Positions 35,616 to 47,600 of a stretch of 64,000 nucleotides of DNA are shown one piece after another. The position numbers and the translations under genes are program-made. Origin of the DNA: Psychrobacter sp. LV10R520-6 (GTDB taxonomy: Bacteria; Pseudomonadota; Gammaproteobacteria; Pseudomonadales; Moraxellaceae); assembly GCF_900182925.1 (NCBI RefSeq), contig NZ_LT900024.1:1984001-2048000 (forward strand), written 5' to 3'. Position 1 is the first letter of the stretch; the number at the start of each line of letters is the position of its first letter. Under the pieces are notes generated by a model. That model ran no database searches and was not told the origin of the DNA. It was given only the letters and a program-made list of their open reading frames with translations.

Positions 35616-38600
35616 TTATTGAACCTTAATTTCCTGTTTAAAACTAAAGCCGTTATTGCTCACATTAACAATAGCGCCTATAGCATAAGCTTTATCAAAG
35701 TCTACTACAAAAGAGTTAAAGCCCTGTGACGTTGTAGTAGGTTTTTCACCATTAATGTTGACAGAAAAATCTTGCGAAGGCGTTAACATCACTCTAGTAG
35801 TCTTTTCCTCTTCATCAACGTTGATACTTATGCTATCTACACATTGTGCACCGCCGGCACCAAAGGCACTGGCATTGTTCTCCCATGGTGTTTTCAAAGT
35901 ACCATTAACGATATCTATATCTTCCGGTAGGAATGGCAGCTCAAAGTTCAGACTTTGCGTATTTTCACTACCATTCACAAATGTAGAGGCATCAAAGCGC
36001 ACTTTCACCCAATTGGCATAACGTATCGGATAGCGAATGCTAAAGTCAGCACGTCCTTCTTCATCCGTCATAAAGGTGTAACCATCGTCCGATACTGTCC
36101 CACCGATAATAGATACAGGATTGATAGCATCAAGACGATTGTTGCCATTCAGATCATCATCTTTTTCTAAAGTATAGTTATAATCTGGATCCTCAGTATT
36201 AAACCAACCAGATTTCATTGGTATCGTTAGTTGCTCAGAATAACGTTCTAGATTATCAGCGGTTTGATAGCTAACTTTACTGTCCAACAGACACACTGTA
36301 CCTTGCGCATACTCAATGGCGTACGATTTAATCGATACATCTTGGTTTGGCACTGCGCGGCCTGAGCCATCCATGACAGAAATCGAACCTTCTAAGGTGT
36401 AATAAATGTTATCAGAGGTCAAATCGTTACTAAATGCTAATGTGGTATATACCGCCTCTTTTGATACCGTAATATTAACAGTTTGCTTGATAGTCTTATT
36501 GTTCAGGACTTCTGCATTAATGACGACACCGTTAACAGCGGTACTGGCATTGGCTTGATACACCACTCGCGCCTCACCTTTATTATTCGTTACCGCTGTG
36601 GCGGCTGATAGGCGACCCGCTGATGCATCAGCAATACGGCTAAATACTACTGTCTCACCTTCTACGGGCACATCATTTTGATCTTTAATCAAAGCAACAA
36701 CTTCGGTGCTCCCTTGTGGCACAATTGTAGAACGAACGGCCTGCAGTGACATAGTCGCCGGTGTGGTTGCCCTAAAGCGCGTGTCGACTGACGTTCGGTA
36801 TTTAGGGTTACCATTATTAGTCTCAGCTAGTACGGTCGCTTGTAGTACCGCCGTACCAGCAAGTCTAGAAGTTAATATCACAGGCACAGTAATAATACTA
36901 CCATCAACATTGGTCGCATTAATCGCTTGAGTCGTAATCACATCATTATTATTAAAATTACCAAGCGTTGTCTGGACTTCTATTTGTTTACCAATAAGCG
37001 CGTTAGCTTGTGCTGCAGAGTCAGTTCGGACTTCTATAGTAATAGTATGGGACTCATTAGCGTTATAAAAGTCTTTAATATCAATAAAACTGATACCCGC
37101 TTGCGAGACTTTTACTAAGTTCACACTGTTAGTGCTGCGTTGGGTAAATACTGCGCGCTCACCGATTGCTCTCGCAAAGACACGAAGATTACCGTTGTCA
37201 TCAAAATCCAAATTATCTGCTTCCAAGTTGAATTCCGCTACGCCATCAGCATTGGTTTTAATAGCGGTAGCAATGCTATTACCTTCAGCATCTATCAGCT
37301 CCATATCTGCATTCGCAATCGCTCGCTCAGCGCCATCTTTTAGCGTCGTAGTAACTGTCGTTACATCGCCAGAATTCAAATTATTAAGTGACGCATTGAG
37401 AGTGACTTTAGTACCCACTGCTGATAAAGTTTCTGTGCTTTGTGCCCGTACTTGCATGATGCTATTTCCATCGGCATCATACTGCGGAGTAACGACCTTC
37501 GCATTAATCACAACACTGTGATTAAGTCGGGCATTGATAGTATTTGCAGCGAGCAGTACACCAGCTGCAACTTTGCCCTGCTCATCGGTAATGACGACAC
37601 TTGAGGTGGCCAACGCCGCACCACTGGCTTCTAAGTTTTCGATACTGAGCTGCACAGGGACACCTGCCAAAACCCCTCCATTAACATCAGTGACTATAAA
37701 TGTCGTGGTGGTCTGATCACCGCCTGTGTTTAAGGTGGTTTTATCCGAACGTCCGACAATTCTATAATTCTCTAAAATGCCGTTATCGACTGCTACGATA
37801 TAATTTTGTTCTAATTTAACATCCTCGGCAGTCGTTGTCGTCGCAGTTAACTTGATACCTGCTGCTAAAAGCGCGTCGTTAACATTCGCACCTGTTTCAA
37901 GTGTTAGCTCAAAGGTAGCGACACCATCACTGTTGGTTGTAGCGGTGCCATTGGTCACACTGACACCAGTTTTGATGGGGTCGTCAACGTTTAAGCGCAC
38001 GTCACGATTGGTAATGCTGCCCTCATTATCAGCAACTCGCACAAAGACTTTAAAGGTATCACCTTTCGTATTGACGACTTTGTTTGCGCCTATACTTAAG
38101 TTCTCTTGCGTACCATTCGCAGCCGGAGTAGTCGTGGTTACAATACTGGTCTTAGTAGCAATATTGCCATTAGCATCAGCTGCCGATAGCGCAATTATAA
38201 AGCTATTACCAATAGCCGCTTTTTGCGCATCAGTTAGACCACCTGATACAGCGATTGTAAAGGTCGCTTTACCTGAATCATTAGTGGTTTGCGTGCCACT
38301 TGTTGCCAAGATAACACCTTGACTGGCAATAGCTGCTGGTAGCGCAAGGAACACCTTTTGCCCCGCTATGACATTATCTTTACTGTCTTGGGCTATTACT
38401 TCAATCTGAGTCTCACCACCATTTAGGTTTAGTGCTTTTGGTGTTATAGCTATTAGATCAATAGCGGCTTTTGTAGACTGTATATTAAACTGTATCTCTT
38501 GCTTTTTGCCTGTCAATGTTTCCTTCAGTGTGGCTGTCAGCTTCTGATTTTTTAGCTTATTCTTTTGCTCCTGAGTCAAATTACTTGGCACGATAACCGT

Positions 38601-41600
38601 AAAGCTGACCACGCCATCAGCATTTGTGCTGACAATATTTGCGGCTGAGCCGAGTTTTCCATTCACATTTAATAGTGCTGCCAGCTCTGCATTCTCGAAC
38701 GCTAACTCAATGGGTTGGCCAGCGATTTGGAAGCTGGTCATTTGCGTGCTCAACCCTGCTTGAATAACAGCCGTATCCCCTTCGCCATTTAAGGTATAGA
38801 AAGGACGGTTGTTAATAAGGTTAGGTGGATTTAGAACCGTTAAATCAACATCTGGGGTGGTAATATTAACTTCTTGGGTTTTAGAAGTATAAGTGTTGTC
38901 TTTTTCGACATAAGACAGCTGATAATCAATCCCTACATCTTTCAGCTCAATACGCTGCTCAGAGGTTAAACCTTTTGGTATATCAACAATGAATGTCACT
39001 TCACCACTAAAGTCTGTAGTCGCTGACTCTTTATTGACACTAACACCATAATCAAGCGCTACTTTGCCTAACTGAATGGCAACTGCTTGCCCTTCAACAG
39101 CTTGGGGATTAGCATCTTTGGTTAGTAGCTTGACAGTGACACTGCCACTACCACCAAGCTCACTAATATTTGGCGTTAAGATTGAGGCAAAATTAATACT
39201 AGTCGCTGGTTGCTCAACGTTGATTTTTTGATCAGCGATAGTGGCTTCAGTACCGTCATCATCAGTAATCATAGCGGTATAAGTAATACCTGAAGCCACT
39301 AATGCCTCACGTTGGGTTACTGTTAAGTCTTGGCTAAGGTTAACCGTAAATACCGCATTACCGGCAGCATTGGTGGTTTGCTCGCTACCTTGAATGCTAA
39401 TCCCTTCCACATTTTCAATAACTAGTTTCACTACATTACCCACCACCGCACTACTATCCGGACGCTTAGCAGATACTTGGATGGTAAACTGGCTATCTAA
39501 TACAGTGACCACTTTAGGGTTACTAGTAGATACTAGTTTAATATCACTTTGACCAATAGCCGAACCGATGTTAATAGGTGTGCTACTGATAACGCTGCTT
39601 GCACCTGAGGTTTCAATGGCTTTAGCCGTTAATACAAATTTACCCGCAGTCTCTAACGCTTCTTTTTGACCATCATTCAGACCTGTTGGAACGCGTACGG
39701 TATAACTGACCATACCTGTTGCATCAGTGACTTGCTCAGCACTCCCTTCAATAGCCAGTAGGCCTTGATCAATCAAGTTGCTAGGCAAACTTGCAATGAC
39801 TGTTTGCTTATCTACCCCTCCACCGTTCGTGTCATTCACGCGGAAGCTGATGATAGCGCTGCCACCTGAGCTCGATAGCTGTACTTTGCTACTAGTACCA
39901 AAATTAATCTGATACTCAGCAGCTGGTATAGCCGCTTGTGCCTTGTCCTCTATAGTAGCAATACCGTCCTCATCAGTAAGGATGGCGTTGTAAGCAATGC
40001 CAGAGTCGACCAACGCTTCACGCTGCGTCAAAGTGAGGCTTGGATCTATGTTAATGGTAAACACGGCATTACCCGCCGCATTAGTGGTTTGCTCACTATC
40101 TTGAACACTAATCCCTGTTACGTTATTAATGGCCAGTTTCACTACTTTACCCGTAGCAGCACCATCTTTGCGTTTGCCAGATACTTGAATTTGGAACTGG
40201 TCTTTGAGGACGTTGACCACACTAGGGATACTTTTTGAGCTAAGGACAGTTGCGCTTTTTTGTACTTCACTGCTAATACTAATTTCACCACTGTCAACAG
40301 TACTGGTTGCGCCTGAATCTTCTATTACAGTTGCCGTCAATACAAACTTACCTTTTCCTGCTGCTTCTAATATGTCTTTTTGCGCTTGCAGCAATTCTGC
40401 TGGAACACGTACGCTATAACTGACCATGCCTTTACTGTCGGTGAGTTGAGTGGCGTCACCATCTAAGGTTAACAATCCCGCATCGGTCAGCTCTTTTGGT
40501 AGCACAGCAGTGACGGATTGATTAGCGGTAACACCGCCGTTTTTGTCATTCACACGGAAGCTAATAACAGTGCTACCGCCTGAGCTCGATAGCTTCGGGC
40601 TACTTATAGTACCAAAGTTAATTTGATACTGTGCTACGGGTAGCATTACAGGTGCATTGTATTGTCGAGTAGCCATACCGTCGTCATCGGTGATGATGGT
40701 AGTGTAAGTAATTCCTGAAGCAACCAACCCTTTACGCTGGTCATCCATTAGGTCTTGGCTAAGATTAACCATAAACACTACATTACCATCGGTATCAGTA
40801 ATCTGCTCGTTGTTATCAATACTAATGCCGGGCACACCATCAATAACCAGCTTCACCACTTTATTGGCAGCAGCACCACCATCTGGACGCTTACCCGATA
40901 CTTGTATCTGGAATTGCTCTTTGAGGACGTTAACTACACCTGGGATGCTCTTAGAGCTAAGTATTGTCTCACTCACGCTTGTAAAGCTGACACGCTCACT
41001 ATCAACTTGAGTGGTTGCCCCTGAGGCTTCGGTTAAGACAGCAGTCAGTGAAAAGTCTTTTGCTGCTGCTTCTAGTTCTTTTCTTTGATCATCATTTAAT
41101 CCTGCTGGCACACGAACTAAGTAATTAACAACACCTTTATCATTGGTCACTTGTTCAGTGTTACCGTCTAAGGTTAATAGTCCGGCGTCAGTCAGCTCTT
41201 TTGGTAAGCTTGCAGTGACGGTTTGATTGGCAATAGCACCGCCTTTGCTGTCATTAACGCGGAAGCTTAAGATGGCAGTACCACCGAAGACAGATATCTT
41301 CTCTTTATTCCCCGGATTAAAGTTAATTTTGTATTCAGCAGCCGGTTTTTCTACTTTTGCATTCACATTTTCTATGGTGGCAATACCGTCATCGTCAGTA
41401 AGGATGGCGGTGTAGGTAATGCCTGAAGCAATCAAGGCGTTACGTTGGTCATCGGTTAGGTCTTGGCTAAGATTAACCGTAAATACCGCATTACCCGCGG
41501 CATTAGTCGTTTGCTCATTGCCTTCAACGCTAACGCCTGGTACACCTTCAATAAACAGCTTTACCACTTTATTAGCGGCAGCAGCACCATTTGAACGCTT

Positions 41601-44600
41601 ACCGGATACTTGAATCTGAAATTGGTCCTTAAGGACGTTAATAACGCCTGGTATGGTTTTTGAGCTGAGGACGGTAGCACTGACTTTAACTTCGTCGCTA
41701 ATAATAATCTTACCACTGTCAACATCAGTCGTTGCACCTGAGGCTTCTGTTAAGACAGCATTCAGTACAAAGTCTTCGGCTGCTTCTAATATCTCTTTTT
41801 GTGCTTGCAACAATCCTGCTGGAACACGAACGGTGTAGCTGACCATACCTTTAGCATTGGTCACTTGCGCGGCAGTACTATCTAAGGTGAGCAGTCCAGC
41901 ATCAATTAAGCCTTGTGGTAGCTTGGCGGTAATATTCTGGTTGGCAATGACGCCACCGTTTTTGTCATTGACGCGGAAGCTAATCACTGTGCTGCCACCA
42001 GAGCTTGACAGCTGCGAGTTGCTAATCGTACCAACGCTAATTTTGTATTCAGCAGCCGGTTTTTCTACTTTTGCATTCACATTTTCTATGGTGGCAATAC
42101 CGTCATCGTCAGTAAGGATGGCGGTGTAGGTAATGCCTGAAGCAATCAAGGCGTTACGTTGGTCATCGGTTAGGTCTTGGCTAAGATTAACCGTAAATAC
42201 CGCATTACCCGCGGCATTAGTCGTTTGCTCATTGCCTTCAACGCTAACGCCTGGTACACCTTCAATAAACAGCTTTACCACTTTATTAGCGGCAGCAGCA
42301 CCATTTGAACGCTTACCGGATACTTGAATCTGAAATTGGTCCTTAAGGACGTTAATAACGCCTGGTATGGTTTTTGAGCTGAGGACGGTAGCACTGACTT
42401 TAACTTCGTCGCTAATAATAATCTTACCACTGTCAACATCAGTCGTTGCACCTGAGGCTTCTGTTAAGACAGCATTCAGTACAAAGTCTTCGGCTGCTTC
42501 TAATATCTCTTTTTGTGCTTGCAACAATCCTGCTGGAACACGAACGGTGTAGCTGACCATACCTTTAGCATTGGTCACTTGCGCGGCAGTACTATCTAAG
42601 GTGAGCAGTCCAGCATCAATTAAGCCTTGTGGTAGCTTGGCGGTAATATTCTGGTTGGCAATGACGCCACCGTTTTTGTCATTGACGCGGAAGCTAATCA
42701 CTGTGCTGCCACCAGAGCTTGACAGCTGCGAGTTGCTAATCGTACCAACGCTAATTTTGTATTCAGCAGCCGGTTTTTCTACTTTTGCATTCACATTTTC
42801 TATGGTGGCAATACCGTCATCGTCAGTAAGGATGGCGGTGTAGGTAATGCCTGAAGCAATCAAGGCGTTACGTTGGTCATCGGTTAGGTCTTGGCTAAGA
42901 TTAACCGTAAATACCGCATTACCCGCGGCATTAGTCGTTTGCTCATTGCCTTCAACGCTAACGCCTGGTACACCTTCAATAAACAGCTTTACCACTTTAT
43001 TAGCGGCAGCAGCACCATTTGAACGCTTACCGGATACTTGAATCTGAAATTGGTCCTTAAGGACGTTAATAACGCCTGGTATGGTTTTTGAGCTGAGGAC
43101 GGTAGCACTGACTTTAACTTCGTCGCTAATTTTTACACGCTCACTGACTGCTGTGCTGCTTGCACCAGAAGTTTCTGTCATGGCAACTGCCAACGCAAAG
43201 CTACCTGCTGTTTCTAGTAGCTCTTTTTGATCGCCATTTAGACCTGCTGAAACACGAACCGTGTAACTAACCATGCCTTTATCGTTAGTCACTTGCTCAG
43301 CAGTACTGTCTAAGGTTAATAGCCCAGCATCGGTAAAGCTCTTTGATAGCCCAGCGGTGACTTTTTGGCCAGCGATAATACCCCCGTTTTTATCATTCAC
43401 GCGGAAGCTAATAACGGTGCTACCACCGGAGCTTGATAGCTGGGGATTACTAATCGTACCGAAGTTAATCTGATACTCAGCAGCAGGAACAGCTGCTTGT
43501 GCGGTGTACTTTTGAGTGGCAATACCATCATCATCCGTAAGGATAGCGGTATAAGTAATACCTGAAGCCGCTAAAGCTTCACGTTGTACCAAACTTAAAC
43601 TGGACTCTATATTAATGGTGAACACGGCATTACCCGCAGTATCGGTAGTCTGCTCATTGCCTTCAACACTAACGCCTGGTACACCTTCAATAAACAGCTT
43701 TACCACTTTATTAGCGGCAGCAGCACCATTTGAACGCTTACCGGATACTTGAATCTGAAATTGGTTCTTAAGGACGTTAATAACGCCTGGTATGGTTTTT
43801 GATGTAATTACGGTATCACTTTTACCAGGTTGAGCTTTGACAACTACACGCTTACTGACTGCTGTGCTGGCCACCCCTGAGGTTTCTATGATAGCTGTCG
43901 TTAATACAAAGCCGCCTTCTCCTTCTAACGCGTCTCTTTGAGTATTTGATAGTCCAAATGGAACTCGAACCGTGTAGCTGACCATACCTTTAGTATCGGT
44001 CACTTGGGTAGCAGCACTGTCTAGGGTTAGCAGTCCAGAATCAGTTAAGGCTTTTGGTAGTACAGCAGTGACTCTCTGATTGGCAACGATACCGCCGTTT
44101 ATGTCATTCACGCGGAAGCTGATGATAGCGCTGCCACCTGAGCTCGATAGCTGTACTTTGCTACTAGTACCAAAATTAATCTGATACTCAGCAGCTGGTA
44201 TAGCCGCTTGTGCCTTGTCCTCTATAGTAGCAATACCGTCCTCATCAGTAAGGATGGCGTTGTAAGCAATGCCAGAGTCGACCAACGCTTCACGCTGCGT
44301 CAAAGTGAGGCTTGGATCTATGTTAATGGTAAACACGGCATTACCCGCCGCATTAGTGGTTTGCTCACTATCTTCAACGCTAACGCCTGACACACCATCA
44401 ATATCCAGTTTCATCACCTTACTGGCTGCTGCGCTGCCATCTGCGCGCTTGCCTGATACTTGAATCTGAAATTGGTCTTTTAAAACGTTAACAACACTTG
44501 GGATACTCTTAGAGCTTAGAGTGGTAGCACTTTGTTGTACTTTATTACTGAAACCTATTTGCTCACTCACTCCCGTACTGCTTGCACCTGAAGTTTCTAT

Positions 44601-47600
44601 GGTAGCAGTCGTCAATACAAAGTTACCTGCGTCTTCTAAATCGCCTTTTTGCTCGCCATTCAATCCTGCTGGAACTCGGACGGTATAGCTGACCATGCCT
44701 TGATTATTGGTGATTTGAGTCGCCTCACCATCTAAGGTTAATAGCCCAGCTTCGGTTAAGGCTTTTGGTAATACCGCGGTGACTCTTTGATTGGCAACAA
44801 TGCCACCGTTTTTATCATTTACACGGAAGCTGATGACGGTGCTGCCGCCTGAGCTTGATAACTGCACTTTACTGCTAGTACCAAAGTTAATTTGATACTC
44901 AGCGGTTGGCACTTCTGCTGGTACATTCCCATCATCTAAAGTGGCAATACCATCCTCATCAGTAAGGATGGCGCTATAAGTAATGCCATCGTCAACTAAC
45001 GCTTGACGTTGGGTTAAAGTGAGGGTTTTATCTATGTTAACGGTGAATACCGCATCACCGGCAGCATTGGTGGTTTGCTCGTTACCTTCAACACTAACGC
45101 CTGTCACGTCATTAAGCGTCAGTTTGACGACTTTACCAGCAGTTGCACCACCATTCGGACGCTTGCTCGATACTTGAATCTGAAATTGGTCTTTTAAAAC
45201 GTTAACAACATTTGGAATACTCTTAGAGCTGAGAACGGTTGCGCTTTTTTGTACTTCACTACTAATTTCAATCTTACCACTCTCAGCAGTGCTGGTCGCC
45301 CCTGAAGTTTCTATGGTAGCAGTCGTCAATACAAAGTTACCTGCGTCTTCTAAATCGCCTTTTTGCTCGCCATTCAATCCTGCTGGAACTCGGACGGTAT
45401 AGCTGACCATGCCTTGATTATTGGTGATTTGAGTCGCCTCACCATCTAAGGTTAATAGCCCAGCTTCGGTTAAGGCTTTTGGTAATACCGCGGTGACTCT
45501 TTGATTGGCAACGATACCGCCGTTTATGTCATTCACCCGGAAGCTAATAACGGTGCTGCCACCAGAGCTTGATAGCTGCTGGTTACTAATCATACCAAAG
45601 TTAATTTTATATTCAGCAGCAGGAACAGCTGCTTGTGCAGTGTATTTTTGGGTGGCAATACCATCATCATCCGTAAGGATAGCGGTATAAGTAATACCTG
45701 AAGCCGCTAAAGCTTCACGTTGTGCCAAACTTAAACTGGACTCTATATTAATGGTGAACACGGCATTACCCGCAGTATCGGTAGTCTGCTCATTGCCTTC
45801 AACGCTAACGCCTGGTACACCTTCAATAAACAGCTTTACCACTTTATTAGCGGCAGCAGCACCATTTGAACGCTTACCGGATACTTGAATCTGGAATTGG
45901 TCCTTGAGGACGTTAATAACGCCTGGTATGGTTTTTGAGCTGAGGACGGTAGCGCTGACTTTAACTTCGTCGCTAATTTTTACACGCTCACTGACTGCTG
46001 TGCTGCTTGCACCAGAAGTTTCTGTCATGGCAACTGCCAACGCAAAGCTACCTGCTGTTTCTAGTAGCTCTTTTTGATCGCCATTTAGACCTGCTGAAAC
46101 ACGAACCGTGTAACTAACCATGCCTTTATCGTTAGTCACTTGCTCAGCAGTACTGTCTAAGGTTAATAGCCCAGCATCGGTAAAGCTCTTTGATAGCCCA
46201 GCGGTGACTTTTTGGCCAGCGATAATACCCCCGTTTTTATCATTCACGCGGAAGCTAATAACGGTGCTACCACCGGAGCTTGATAGCTGGGGATTACTAA
46301 TCGTACCAACGCTAATTTTATATTCAGCAGCCGGTTTTTCTACTTTTGCATTCACATTTTCTATGGTGGCAATACCGTCATCGTCAGTAAGGATGGCGGT
46401 GTAGGTAATGCCTGAAGCAATCAAGGCGTTACGTTGGTCATCGGTTAGGTCTTGGCTAAGATTAACCGTAAATACCGCATTACCCGCGGCATTAGTCGTT
46501 TGCTCATTGCCTTCAACGCTAACGCCTGGTACACCTTCAATAAACAGCTTTACCACTTTATTAGCGGCAGCAGCACCATTTGAACGCTTACCGGATACTT
46601 GAATCTGAAATTGGTCCTTAAGGACGTTAATAACGCCTGGTATGGTTTTTGAGCTGAGGACGGTGGCGCTTTCAGAAGTAATACTCATACGCTCACTGTT
46701 GACTGTGCTGGTCGCTCCTGAGCCTTCAGTCAAGGTTGCAGTCAATGCAAAGCCGCTAATACGCTCAAGTTCAGCCTTGCGCGCCGCCGACAATCCGGCT
46801 GGGACACGCACCGTGTAGTTAACCACGCCATTGATATCCGTGACTTTTTCAGCCCCACCCTCAATGATAAGCAATCCTTGTTCCGTTAGATTACTTGGTA
46901 AGCTTGCAACGACTGATTGGTTGGTAATTGCCCCACCACGGCTATCGTTGACTCGAAAACTAAGCACAGCGCTACCGCCAAAGCTTGATAGCCGAGAGTT
47001 GCTGCTGGTGCCAAAATTAATGTTGTACTGAGCGACTGGTAGAGTCACAGGGGCTTTATAATTTTGAGTAGCAACACCATCATCATCAGTAAGGATAGCA
47101 GTATAGGTAATACCGGAGGCGACCAAGGTTTTACGCTGCTCCGTTGTTAAATCTTGGCTGAGATTGACGGTAAATACGGCGTTACCCGCTGCATCGGTGG
47201 TCTGCTCATTACCTTGAACACTAACACCTACCACGCCATCAATGGTGAGTTTCATCATTTTGTCAGCTGCCGCGCTACCATTCAGACGCTTACCGGATAC
47301 TTGTATCTGAAACTGGTCGTTAAGAACATTAATGACGCTTGGAATGCTTTTTGAGCTGAGGACGGTTTCACTTCGTTGTGCTTCGTTGCTGATGCGTACA
47401 CGCTCACTGACGGCGGTGCTGGTTGCCCCTGAAGCTTCTATTATAGCAGTCGTCAATGTAAAGCCACCGATGCCCTCTAATTCTGTTTTGCGCTCTGCTG
47501 ATAGTCCTACAGGGACGCGGACGGTATAGTTGACCATACCTTTGCTATCGGTCAATTGGGTCGCAGCACTGTCTAAAGTTAACAGCCCAGCATCGGCTAA

